Source: Mrakia gelida (taxonomy: Eukaryota > Basidiomycota > Tremellomycetes > Cystofilobasidiales > Mrakiaceae). From it: DNA of 64,000 bases. How positions within the stretch are numbered: the first letter of the stretch is position 1; every line of letters begins with the position of its first letter. The DNA lies in the NCBI GenBank assembly GCA_024345305.1, contig BRON01000005.1, forward strand, positions 1,364,001 through 1,428,000. Direction: 5' to 3'. Below are positions 50,502-60,514 of the stretch, piece by piece. A program made the position numbers and the translations under genes. The notes under the pieces are model-generated. The model did no database searches and was not told the origin of the DNA. It worked only from the letters and a program-made list of their open reading frames with translations.

Positions 50502-51509
50502 TCACAACGCGTCCTCCAAAACCTCGGTCCTCACCTTCCCCCTCACCTTCTGCTCATCCTCCGGCCCCAGCCCTACATACAGCTCCCGCTCAATCAGCTC
50601 CAGATCCTGCCTCCCCGCTCGTATGATCACCTCCTTCACCGTCGCTCGTCCTTTGCTCGCACCCAGCGCCAGCCCGCGAACCCCTCGGTTCCGCTCCCCA
50701 TCTCCTACACCATGAATAAAGTTCCTGAGCCTCGAGTGCGATTGAAAAGGACCTCTGAGCTCGAGCGTGACGACGAGGCTCTCGACTTGAGCTTCGGTCG
50801 AGCAGAGGCCAGAAGGAAGGAGCTCAAGGGGTCCTTCGCCGAAGTAGCTGTCCTGAAAGAGGAGGCTCGTCAAGCGAGGCCATTGGAGGTAGGAATCGTA
50901 GTCGGTACCCGTATAGACGATAGGGTTTCTGTCTCCGGGTAGGAGGGAAGGAGCTTTGAGGGTGAGGACGGAGGGATTGAAGAGGTGGAAAGGGAAGTCC
51001 GTCTCGTCCTTCTTGTGCTCGCGATGGGAGATTTGAAGTTGGACGTGAAGCTCCTCGACGGCCAAGGGTCGGCCCAGAGGGAGACGATCTTGAGAAATGA
51101 GGAGGAGAGGACCGTACTGGTGGAGGCTGGGGAGTTTCACAGGAGGGAAGGGTGCGTCGACGATGGAGGTGAAGGATCGGACTTGATCGAGGGAGAGGAA
51201 GCGTTCGATTCGAGGTTCGGAGGACTGCAACCAGCAGAACGAGGGTAAGATATTCAGAAGATAAAGGGTGAAAGGGTAGGGAGAGGGCGTACGTACGCTC
51301 CTAGAGCAAAAGAACTTGCTGAACCTCTCGTGTCCTACGATGGAGACGTCTCGATAGAGGAAGGGGGAGGAGAGGTCGAGGAAGGAGATGGAAACGAGCG
51401 GAGTAGAAGCGAGCGTAGGAGCATCGCAGAACTTGAGGATTTCACCATGGATCTCGACTGGGAACTGTTTGGAGGGTTTGGAAGGAGTGAAGAGGGGAAG
51501 GGAATCCAT
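50502..51509 (-). CDS. F-box-like protein, family B
   Basis: N-terminal QFPVEIHGEILKFCDAPTL, then LDLSSPFLYRDVSIVGHERF, close to the plus-strand gene at 51630 (IPPELLREIFSHCDTPTLGN; LELASPFLYTHIVL). Both continue with a LSLDQVRSFTSI-like block. The open frame runs 335 codons, but 51225-51296 is a perfect 72-base intron (GTACGT donor, CTGAAT branch, GCAG acceptor). Because it is a multiple of three and stop-free it is hidden in the ORF. The spliced protein would be about 311 residues. The C-terminus reads ATVKEVIIRAGRQDLELIER. F-box identity and an SCF role are inferred from the N-terminal pattern only. It lies head-to-head with the gene at 51630, 120 bases apart. Confidence 0.5.
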   Translation of the reverse strand: MDSLPLFTPSKPSKQFPVEIHGEILKFCDAPTLASTPLVSISFLDLSSPFLYRDVSIVGHERFSKFFCSRSVRTPSPYPFTLYLLNILPSFCWLQSSEPRIERFLSLDQVRSFTSIVDAPFPPVKLPSLHQYGPLLLISQDRLPLGRPLAVEELHVQLQISHREHKKDETDFPFHLFNPSVLTLKAPSLLPGDRNPIVYTGTDYDSYLQWPRLTSLLFQDSYFGEGPLELLPSGLCSTEAQVESLVVTLELRGPFQSHSRLRNFIHGVGDGERNRGVRGLALGASKGRATVKEVIIRAGRQDLELIERELYVGLGPEDEQKVRGKVRTEVLEDAL

Positions 51510-51629
51510 ATCGAAGGAGTTGAAGGTTTGGAAGGGAGGGAGAGAAGGTCACCGTTGCGAGGTCGAAAGCGTCGAGCTCACTTTCGTTCCATCTTGTCCG
51601 CCAACCCTCTCGACCTCTAAACCTCAACG
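51510..51629. promoter_or_regulatory. Bidirectional promoter of the family B pair
   Basis: 120 bases between two divergent start codons of related genes, suggesting an inverted tandem duplication sharing one promoter. No site is recognised. Confidence 0.45.
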
Positions 51630-52541
51630 ATGTCGGATCAAGTTTGTTCTACTCCCTCCTCGAAGCTCTACATCCCTCCTGAACTCCTCAGAGAGATCTT
51701 CTCTCACTGCGACACTCCCACGCTCGGGAACGTCTGCCACGCCAACCGAGCTTGCCTCGAGCTCGCCTCGCCCTTCCTCTACACCCACATCGTCTTGGAC
51801 AGCATCGAATCGGTCGTCAAATTCTTCCTACTCGAGGTGAGCTCTTATAGTCATGACTCTCTTAGCGGCGTCGCTGTAGGAAGAATCGAAGCTGATCGCT
51901 TCCTGGTCGACCTCCCTTCGAATACTCAGACGACCTCCTCCCTTCCCTCTCCCATCGCCTCCCTCCCTCGCCTCATCCCTCTCTCTCTAATCCAAACCTT
52001 CACCTCCTTCTCCAAGGATACTACCGATGAAGAAGGCGACCTCGAACTCCCTCCCAACCTTCCTCGAGCATTCCTCCCCAGCCCTCCTCTCCCTATCGAC
52101 GTCCTCGTCCTCAACCTTCGAGGCCGACAGACGATTCAAGACGAAAGATACTCCGCAACAGTTCTCAACCTCTTCAACCCATCCAGCTTCGTCATCCGAG
52201 GTTATGGTGGTGCAAACGGGGCAGAGTTCGCTTGCCTCAACTTTGGACCCGGCTACACGTCCAGCCCCGACGTCCCATTCTACCTCCCCTCCTGGAATCG
52301 ACTTACGTCCATCGTCCTCAGCAACTCGACCACCTGCCTTTCGATCTCGCGCCTCGGTCTCGACCAGCTGAGGTTGGCTCAAGAAGCAGAGGGGGGGATG
52401 AAACGTCCTTCCTTCCTCCTCTGCCACGACTTCCTCGACGGTTCTAACGAGTTCTACGAGTGGTTCGCGAATGACGCATTTACCCTTTGGTCGAAACGAG
52501 ATTCGATATCGGAGGGGTCCTCGTTCCGCCTTGTCGCTTAG
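51630..52541 (+). CDS. F-box-like protein, family B
   Basis: Starts MSDQVCSTPSSKLYIPPELL, then the F-box-like REIFSHCDTPTLGN...LELASPFLYTH pattern, then PLSLIQTFTSFSKD and LFNPSSFVIRGYGGANG. It is the divergent partner and paralogue of the gene at 50502. An intron at 51837-51929 (GTGAGC donor, GCTGAT branch, CTCAG acceptor) is 93 bases, stop-free and in frame, and falls at the same relative place as the intron of the partner (just after a VVKFFLLE / SKFFCSRS block). The frame stops at TAG 52539-52541, but continues in the same frame as strongly coding sequence from 52542 to a GTGAGC donor at 52727, joining an exon (52963-53023) that ends at TAG 53023. The full gene may therefore reach 53023. 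Confidence 0.5.
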   Translation: MSDQVCSTPSSKLYIPPELLREIFSHCDTPTLGNVCHANRACLELASPFLYTHIVLDSIESVVKFFLLEVSSYSHDSLSGVAVGRIEADRFLVDLPSNTQTTSSLPSPIASLPRLIPLSLIQTFTSFSKDTTDEEGDLELPPNLPRAFLPSPPLPIDVLVLNLRGRQTIQDERYSATVLNLFNPSSFVIRGYGGANGAEFACLNFGPGYTSSPDVPFYLPSWNRLTSIVLSNSTTCLSISRLGLDQLRLAQEAEGGMKRPSFLLCHDFLDGSNEFYEWFANDAFTLWSKRDSISEGSSFRLVA

Positions 52542-53023
52542 GTGGGGTCGAAGAAGGAGAAGGAGGGGTTGGAGAGAGAAACGGTCGAGGAAGTGGAGCA
52601 CGACAGCTTCATGTTCGGAGGGCAGCCAGGAGGGAAGTTGGAGGTGGTGGTGGAGGTTCATCCCAGTCCAGAAGGGAACAGGGATCGAGAGGACGCTTGG
52701 GCTGGGAAGGCGATTGAGAGCTGGAGGTGAGCTCGAGGGAGGGAGAAGGTCGTCTCGACGCGTCGTTTGTTCTGCTTCTTCCTTCTTTCCTTCGAAGTTT
52801 TCCTTCACGCTGTACTTTAGACTCGCTTTACTTCGCCTTTGTGTACTCGCGCACGATCTCATATGACTTTCTCCCTCACTCGTCTCTGGGATCGCGACGC
52901 AACGCAGGACAGAAAGAAGCTCGAGTCTTGTCAGTCACTCGACGCGTCCCTCGATCTCGCAGGACGGGTATGAAGGAGGAGAAGCGAAGAAGCATGCTAT
53001 CACTAGCGACGAGGGTTTGGTAG
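52542..53023 (+). other. In-frame coding-like extension after the 51630 gene stop
   Basis: The frame VGSKKEKEGLERETVEEVEH, with GGKLEVVVEVHPSPEGN, has good codon bias and ends in ESW then AG before GTGAGC at 52727. An acceptor at 52962 joins it to RTGMKEEKRRSMLSLATRVW, ending at 53023. It resembles the C-terminus of the paralogue at 50502 (ATVKEVIIRAG). No donor upstream of the TAG gives the needed phase cleanly, so this is either readthrough, a non-canonical intron, or a gene interrupted by a nonsense change. Confidence 0.4.
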
Positions 53024-53196
53024 GTGGGCCTGGGGTGGAGGAAGGGATGTGCGAGTCAGTGAGCAGTACGAGGGAAAGAGGAAGGGAAAACGAGGCGGGA
53101 GAGGACTCACTTGATTCTAGGTGTGCGACGCGTCCGAACGAGTTTCGAGATCAGTTCGCTTCTTGGTCCTGTCAACCGGAACAAAGGAAAAGGGAG

Positions 53197-54388
53197 TTAG
53201 TTAGCTTCCCTGATTGAGAGGCGAAGAGAGATGGAGAGAAGAGGAGGAAGAGAGCGATAGGAGAGACGCACTGCAGCAGCGGCATCGACGACGACGTGAC
53301 TTCCATCCTCGAGATCCCACGACCAAGAAACTCTCGACGCTACATAACCCTTCCCCTTCTTCCCAAGCCACTTGAAGTGCTCCCGGAGGAAGGTTGCGTC
53401 GAATCCCTCAAGGTGGACGCGCGACGTGGATCCGTAGTAGTCCTGAGCCCTGTTGACCAAGATGGTGAGGCTGCGAGAATCGAAGGAGTCGCTCGGTTTC
53501 GAGTTCGGGAAGACGTGAAGACTACCGTAGCTCCCTTGAGGACGGCCGCCGGCTTCGCTCTGGCAGTGTCGCATCGCGTCGAGGGAGAGCCGAAGTTCGA
53601 GAGGTCGTCCGTTTCCCAAGACTTCATTCACCAAGCACATCCTCCTCTGCTCTAGCATCTCCCCAAACGCCTCGTCCAACGTTTCCTGGTAGTCGCGGTT
53701 CGCCTGAGTCTGCTCCTCGTCGGGGAGGGCGTCGAGCTCTGCTTGCGAGAAGTTCAAGGAGAGGTGGAGAACTCCCATGACCCCGTTCAAGTCCTCCGTC
53801 GATGTGTGCATGCTCTTCTTTCCGCCCAGGAGGCATAGGGCATCGAGAGGGACTTGGGAAGAGGGAACCTCGAGGGGAACGACGTAGACGTTGGGCTCCT
53901 GAGGAGGATGCGGGATGGGAGGTTGGACTCCGAAGACGACGGCGGCCTCCTTCACGAACGACCACCTTTTCCTTCCCTCCTCTCCTGCGAAGAGACCGTG
54001 CTCGGAATCGAAGAACGTGATCCAATGGGAGGATCGGGAGATGGTGATCGATTGGAAGAAGATGGGGAGGCAGAGCTCTCGGAATCCTTTGGAGACGAGG
54101 AGGAGGTGGGAGGAGCCGACGAGAGGGAAGGGATCCGAGGAGGGAGTGAGCCTCGAGGGTCGAAGGAAGGTGTACTTGAGGATTCGTTCAATGACTTCGA
54201 CGGGGAGAGCTATGTATCCAAGGAAGATCGAAGAGGTGGGCGTAAACATCAGCTTCTTGAGCTCAGAGGCGTCTCGACGCGGAGTCGAGCGCTCTGCTCG
54301 AGCTTCCCCCCCCACCTCTCTTGTTCTTCGTGCTTCCCAGGACAGAGGACGAGATACGTACTTGGAAGACGTCGATCAGATCTTCCAT
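53197..54388 (-). CDS. F-box-like protein, family A paralogue
   Basis: Reads MEDLIDVFQ from the ATG at 54388, an intron, then KLMFTPTSSIFLGYIALPVE and VIERILKYTFLRPS. Next is HLLLVSKGFRELCLPIFFQS, matching the genes at 25305 and 40484 (VSKGLREL.LP.LY). The family block continues as WITFFDSEHGLFAGEEG. The body is hydrophilic, with LHLSLNFSQAELDALPDEEQ and KWLGKKGKGYVASRVSWSWD near the end. A GTGCGT donor with an AATCAG acceptor suggests a last intron, ending the protein as AAAAGS at 53201. Without it the frame stops at 53197. A further upstream exon (54503-54578) has its own ATG, but splices in a phase that does not read into this frame. Divergent from the gene at 54722. Function inferred only by family pattern. 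Confidence 0.5.
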
Positions 54389-54721
54389 GTTGAGGTCGAA
54401 GATGAGTCTTGAGTTCCTTTGAAGTCTGAGAGAGGAGAGAAGAAGGAGCGATCGTGAGCTCGAGGAGGGAGGGAGGAAAGGGAGGACGAGGGAAGCTCAC
54501 CTTCTTCTCCTGCATCAAGACCTCGTCCGAGACGTTCTTCTGAGCTTCGACCACGAGATCTGAGGAAGAGAGGGACATTTCGTTTGATTCGAGCTCTAGA
54601 GTTTTGTTGGTGGGTGGGCGTCGGGAAGGAAGAGACGAAACTCGCCCTCGAAATCAAAGGGAGAAGGAGGAAAGGTCGAGCTGACGCTCCCTCCCTCCCC
54701 CCCGACCACATCGAACGAACC
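54389..54721. promoter_or_regulatory. Divergent promoter region with an upstream coding-like exon
   Basis: Between the F-box-like genes at 53197-54388 (-) and 54722 (+). It contains a minus-strand stretch 54503-54578 that reads MSLSSSDLVVEAQKNVSDEV and ends at a GTGAGC donor, described under the findings. Confidence 0.4.
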
Positions 54722-55977
54722 ATGCCTCCCTCTTCTTCCCTCCCCTGCGTCCCTGCTCGAACGACCTTCTTCTCGACCAGCTTCCCAACCCTTCACGATC
54801 TCGTCTTGGATCAACTCGCAGGATCGGACTCTCGACATCTCGTCCTCCCTCTCCTCGCCGTCAACCGACACTGGCGAGAGATGGCTCAAGACTACCTCCT
54901 CCGTTCCTTCAAGAACGCCAAGTTTCGAATCATGGAGAAAGAGGAGACGACCAATGATGAAGAGGATGACTCGGATTCCTCGAAGGATGAAGAATCAAAT
55001 CCTACGGTCGTGCTCGAGGGAGAGTGCGTCAAGGTACGTAAGTCGACCTTGTCTCGCCCTCGCTTCTCCCTTCGCCGTCGATTGAGCCGTATCCACTGCC
55101 TCTTCCTCCCTCAAGATCGTTTTCGGAAAATCTGGTGAAGATGGGCCCTTCCAGGATTGGGATGCTCGATACTACCTTACTCATCGAGTCGAGGAGGTCG
55201 TCCTCTTCCTGTGCGTGCTGTTGTTCGCCTCTCGTCTTCACCCCTCGTCTTCTCGCGACCTTTGCCTGACCCTCGATCCGTTTTCACCCTTATTTCCACT
55301 CATCATTGACTCGTACGACCCCATCACCAACCTCTGCACCTTCCTCCCTCTCAATCCCGATCCCGAAGCAAGCGATTCGGATGACAACGACGTCGCGTCC
55401 ATCCCTCTTCCCAATTCCCTCTCCGTCCTCGAAATATACCTCAGCTGCAACAACGAGGATCGAACTCCTACGGGCGAGTGTGGAGTCGAGCTCAACATCG
55501 TTCCTACCTCGTGGTTCGTCCCAGAGAGCGCTCCCGGGAAGGGCTTGTTCGGGTTGGAAGTCGCGTTCGACAGGACCAAAGAACCCAACGCCTACCCCCT
55601 CGTCTACGCTCCTCTACCTGAGAAGCCAGGAGGATTCAAGCGTGATATCTTCAAGGACACGTATAAGGGGTGGTCGCTCGGTAGGTCCATGTTTCGTCCT
55701 CGTCTCGATTCTTCTCCACCCCGACTCAGTGGGCTGATGGACGACCCTTCTTCTGGCAGATTACGGAGTCCTGCGACTCGATGCGTTGGAGGACGACGTC
55801 AGTAGCTAAGAGGCCGACTGGGAAGGCTGGTACCGCTGCCCTGCGCTCGTCCTCGTTCGCTCTCTCCAACTTCCCCTCGTCTCCCTCTTTCGACCCCCAG
55901 GTCTGAGGAGTCGACGTGAGCACGGTTCGGACGACGATGAGGACGGCATCTACGACGAGCATGGATTCTACCATTGA
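54722..55977 (+). CDS. F-box-like protein, distant family member
   Basis: After a short Ser/Pro start it reads FPTLHDLVLDQLAG, then RHLVLPLLAVNRHWREMAQD and YLLRSFKNAKF, an F-box-like helix order (LP..V.R.W...A...L). An acidic segment (TTNDEEDDSDSSKDEES) follows and exon 1 ends at 55033 before a GTACGTAAG donor. Exon 2 starts at 55116 (IVFGKSGEDGPFQDWDARYY) and runs through GVELNIVPTSWFVPES and PGGFKRDIFKDTYKGWSL. A GTAGGT donor and GCAG acceptor then lead to DYGVLRLDALEDD. The last exon encodes an acidic end (SRREHGSDDDEDGIYDEHGF) with stop at 55977. The final junctions are tentative. Function unknown; it belongs to the local cluster by position and N-terminal pattern rather than clear sequence identity. 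Confidence 0.45.
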
Positions 55978-56253
55978 GTGAGGAGGATGTGGTCATGGTC
56001 CGGAATCTTTACGGTTTGATACGATGCTCTTTGACGATTCTTCAGTCGCGTGGAAAAGAACGGCGCGTCTGGTCTCGACCCAACGATTCAAAGGTCAACC
56101 GTCCCAGAACCGAGGCAGCGCCTCGCGTAGGCCATTCGACGTGAAATTCTGGGAGGAAAAGCAAGAGAAGAAGTTGATCTCGCAGAAGAGGAAGGAAGAG
56201 AGGTCGCAAATCATCAAGATCTTGAGCAGCGATTCCTTGCGCTGACGAGGAGA
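55978..56253. other. Convergent intergenic region
   Basis: 3' ends of the gene at 54722 (+) and of prolyl oligopeptidase (-). Nothing else was seen. Confidence 0.5.
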
Positions 56254-59200
56254 TCAATCGTCGTGCATCTTGAGCCCGAGGATATGCGATGCCCATCCCC
56301 ACTTGTCTACGGCCTCGTCGATACTATGAAATGAGGAAGGAGGTGTCAGATTTCGCGAGGGAAGAAGGCGAAGCGACGAACGAGAGGGACGACGAGCACT
56401 GACACTTTCGCGGTAGGTTTTCCGGCTCCGTGACCAGCCTTGACGTCGATTCTGGAGGAGAAAAAGAGGGAGGGACGATCAATAAAGGGAAGGAGAGCTC
56501 GAGGAGGAGGAAGACGAGAGAGAGAGAGCTCACCGGATGAGCAGAGGGTTTTCGTTGTCGGCTCGATCGTGTTGAAGCGTTGCTGCGAGCCTGGGAGAGG
56601 AGAGAGGAAAGGAAGTGTCAGCTCGGAATCCGAAGACCTGTCGAAGAGGATGACTAACTTGAAGCTGTGGGCGGGAACGACTCGGTCGTCGTCTGAATTG
56701 AAGCGAGGAGTGTGAGGTCAGATCGCGAAGGCGTTGAACAACGAGAGAGATCGAGACTCACGATCCGCCGTGGTGATCAGGAAGGGAGGGTAGGTCTTGG
56801 TAGGGTTGACGTTGTGAAGAGGCGAGATTGGGTAGATGAAGCTGAGTGGACAGGGCAGAAGTGGTGAGATCAGGGGAGTCGAACCGACGCGACGACGAGC
56901 AGAAGCAGGGAAGCAGCTCACTCGAAATCGTTGGGATCGTCAGGGTTTCCGTAGTCTGAGACCCAGTAGTGACCGATGGTCCATCGGTGGAACTATTGGC
57001 GAGAAAGAAGACGAGAGAGAAGATTAGTGCTCCGTCGACAGACGATGGCTCTCGCCCCGTTCAAGCTCTCTCCCTTCCCAAAGCTCTCTCCCTCCTCCCC
57101 GCAGCTCTCGTCCTCCGAAGCGAGGAAGACGAACCTTGAGCAGATCCATGACTCCCACGTCGGCGATGGAAGCTCCAATCAATCCGTCTCGAGCTTGGTT
57201 GGTGCAAGCAGCGACGAGCAGTCCTCCGTTTGAGCCACCGTTCAGAATGATCTTCCCGGCGGAGGTGTATCCTTGCGAGATGAGATGATCAGCAGCGTAG
57301 AGGAAATCGTCGAAGGTGTTTTGCTAGAGATGAACGTGAACGAAAGGGCGAGGTGAGTTCGGGTTGCGACGCGATTCATCGAGCTCGTTTGGACGAACCT
57401 TCTTCTCCTTGATCCCTCCCTCATGCCACTTCTCTCCGTATTCGTCTCCTGTGGATTGCGATGAAGAAGAGAGGGTCAGAAAGAGCCTCGAAGTGGAGGA
57501 GGATGAAGACGAGGAAAGGGAGGAAAGACAAAGAAGTCGACGGGACGAGGGAGAGGGCGAGGGAGCCAAGAACGTACCTCCTCTCAGATTCGGAACGGCG
57601 AGAACTCCTCGGTAGGACTTGACCCACGTCATCCAGGAGGGCGAGAAGCGAGGAGTGAGACCGATGTTGAATCCACCGTAGCCGTAAAGCAAGAGAGGAG
57701 CTGATCCGTCGAGCTTCACGTCCTTGTGGCGAGTGATGATGACCTGCGGCACGAGAGACGAGGAGAGATGCGATGAGCTCGGGCACTCGCAGAAGGGAGG
57801 AACGAGGGCAGCTCACTGGGATTCTCGTTCCGTCTTTGCTCTGGTAGAACTCCTGAACCGTGATAAAGTCCGAATCCTTCAGGCTCATCTTCGTCGACTT
57901 GAGAAGCTCGAGATCAGCGCTTTCAACCTTGATGTCCTTTGAGAGGTCGACGACCGATACGGCTCCGGGGTTGGTGTATCCAGCTGAAAGGGAGAAGGAG
58001 AAGAGATGGAGAGATCAGCGACGAGTGCGAACTGGGCGAGACCAGGCGCGACTCAAACTCACAAGTCGAAACGAAGAATCGATCGTGCTCCTTCCTTCCC
58101 GAGATGCTCCCAATCGAACCGACGTAGTTGGGAGCGAGTCGTAAGATCCTCTTTCCTTCGTTCGAGTAGAGGTACAGCTCGTCGTTGACCTGCAACGAAG
58201 AAGTGAAGGAGGCCGAGCTGTCAGTCGAGGACGAGGACGAGACGCGGCTTCACCTCGATCTCAAGCAGCAAGAAAGAAAAGCTCACATCTCGACAGTAGG
58301 TTACCACTAGCAAGTCCTCTCGGATGGGCGAGACAGATCCAAGAACAGCGTTGTGGTCCTCCTCAATGATCGTCTTGAAGGTGATCTCGTCGGCGGCGAG
58401 GTCGAACGTCTGAACCTTCCAGTTGGGAGCGTCCTTGTTGGTCTGGACGGTAAACTTGAAGCCGTTGTTATCGATGCTAAAGCGACGGAACAGAGGTCAG
58501 GGACAGCCTTCGGCTCTCGCAGGCGACGTGAACAGCGAAGGGAAGACGGCGACGACTCACACCGAGTACAAGCTCCCCCACTCGCCAACGATCGACTTCC
58601 ACTTCAGGCTCTGGTATGTCTCTCCATCCTTCCCTCCGTCTCCGAGCTCGGCGATGCTCAAGAGAGCCGACTGAGCGGTGTCTCGAGACGTGCTGAGGAT
58701 CGCGTACTTCCCGTCCGTCGTGATCCCGACTCCAAACATGTGCTGAGGGTTCGAGGGATCGGAGTGGATGAGAAGATCGGCGGACTGAGGGGTTCCGATT
58801 CCTGAGAGCAGAAGCAAGAGAGAGAAGAGGCTGTGAGCTTGAGTCTCGACGAGAGGGATGCAACGCGGAGGAAAAGGTGAAATGAAGACTCACGATGGTA
58901 GAAGACCTGAGCGTCCTTGTCGCTTGCAGTAGCAGTTCCGAGATCGGCTTCTCCCTCCTTCGCGACGACCTCGGGGAACCTCTGGTAGAAGAAACCCTTG
59001 TCGTCGTGAGTCCAAGTCAAACTCGAGAACTTGACGAAGGCGAGCTCGTCGTCCAGCTTGGAGGCATCGTCGACGCCGACGAAGGGAGCGGTTGTTGATC
59101 GAACGTGGACGGTGTACCAGTCACTTCCCTAAACGAATGAAGAAGCGGACAAAGGAGAAGAGAGTGAGCGAAAGAAGAGCGAGAGGAAACGAAAGAGCGG

Positions 59201-60177
59201 GTCGATGGGGAGGGAGGAGGGACTCGAACGAACCGACTTCGAGAGACCGTAAGCCCAGAGCTTCCCAGTGTGAGAGAAGGCGGTAGTGGAGAGACTGATG
59301 GTTCCATCGGTGGAGAGGAGGTTGGGCTGAGTTCAACAAGAAGAGAAGAGAAGGAAGGTCGAAGACGATCAGCCCTCCACGTCGACGCGAACGAGAGCAA
59401 CGAACGACAAGAGCAAGCTCACGTCGAAGAAGAGCTCTCCAGGAGGTCCCTCAGCAGACTTGTAAGTCTCCAGCTCCGACTGAGGGAACCTGTAGGTCGG
59501 CGACTGGTTCTGCAAGCCCGAGTTGAACGAGACGTAGTAGTTGCCATCTCGTTTGAGGACTGGGACGGAGATCTTTGCATAGTCCCAGTTCTTCTCGAGT
59601 TCAGCTCGGTACCTCTTCCTGTCGGGGTTGACAGCGAGGTGTTGGTTGGTGAGGGTGACCTGAGCATCGACCCATGCCTTCGTCTCTGCAGACTCGGAGG
59701 GAGGCGATTCGAGCCAGTGGTAGGCTGAGGACGGAGGGAGAGTAGGGATGGGGAAGCAGAAAGGAAGCAGGGGAGTCAGCTGATATATCTTCCGCGAAAA
59801 ATGAAGAGACCAGCGATGGTAGAGGGAGTGACTACGTGTCTAGAAGGAGACGAGGGGAGAGACGAGGCAGGGCGACGAGGACGAAGGGGAAGGGAGGAGA
59901 TGAGCTCGACGTTGAGCTCGATCTCAGCTCCAGACCTTGTCTCAACCTCTTCCTGATGATATCCTACCCAGACTCGAACTCTCCCAGGCAAAGCTGCCTC
60001 CTCCCAAGACCGTCGAGAGACGTCCAGATCGATATCTCGAGAGCAGAACAGCGACGAGAACTCACGATCCTTGACCTTGACCTCTCCTTCCTTCTTGCTC
60101 TTGTACGCCTCAACGTTCTCCTCGTCTCGTCTCGCCTTCGGGTAGATGGGAGGCGACGATGTCGTCGTCGAGGCCAT
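56254..60177 (-). CDS. Prolyl oligopeptidase (family S9A)
   Basis: Serine peptidase cleaving short peptides after proline. The N-terminal exons carry [20 protein letters not shown], then [19 protein letters not shown] and [12 protein letters not shown]. The seven-bladed propeller follows, with [58 protein letters not shown] and [19 protein letters not shown]. The hydrolase domain shows [20 protein letters not shown] and [20 protein letters not shown]. Then come [17 protein letters not shown] (nucleophile Ser in GGSNGG), [13 protein letters not shown] (Asp) and [12 protein letters not shown] (His), so the triad is intact. It ends [10 protein letters not shown] at 56254. About 17 introns. The start at 60177 gives the usual cytosolic form. 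An in-frame ATG at 60261 would add a basic, acid-free segment resembling a mitochondrial presequence. Confidence 0.92.
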
Positions 60178-60514
60178 TCGGATGAAAGCTGCTGTGGGGT
60201 GGAACTTGAGGGTAGATGTGGTGGAAGGTCTCGAGAGGAACCGGACGGAGGAAAGGAGCATGGGAGTTGAAGATACCTCCTTCTTCCTTTTCCGGATCGA
60301 GATCGAAGGCCGATCCAGAGAGCGTAGAAAAACTTCCAAAACACGTCGAGAGGATCCTGTTGAAGACTTATATATTGAAGACGTAGTGTCTTCAACTCCC
60401 AAAAAAAGCAAACCGAAACGTACCTACCGTTTTCCCTTCCTCCCTCCGTCTCCTCCTTCTTGCCGTCCTCAGCAACCCAACTCAGCTCCACTTCGACATC
60501 GCACAACCCCCACC
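60178..60514. promoter_or_regulatory. Prolyl oligopeptidase leader and 3' end of the PS synthase gene
   Basis: Both neighbours are on the minus strand. It contains the alternative upstream ATG (60259-60261) for prolyl oligopeptidase. It is CT-rich on the + strand near 60430-60480. Confidence 0.4.
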
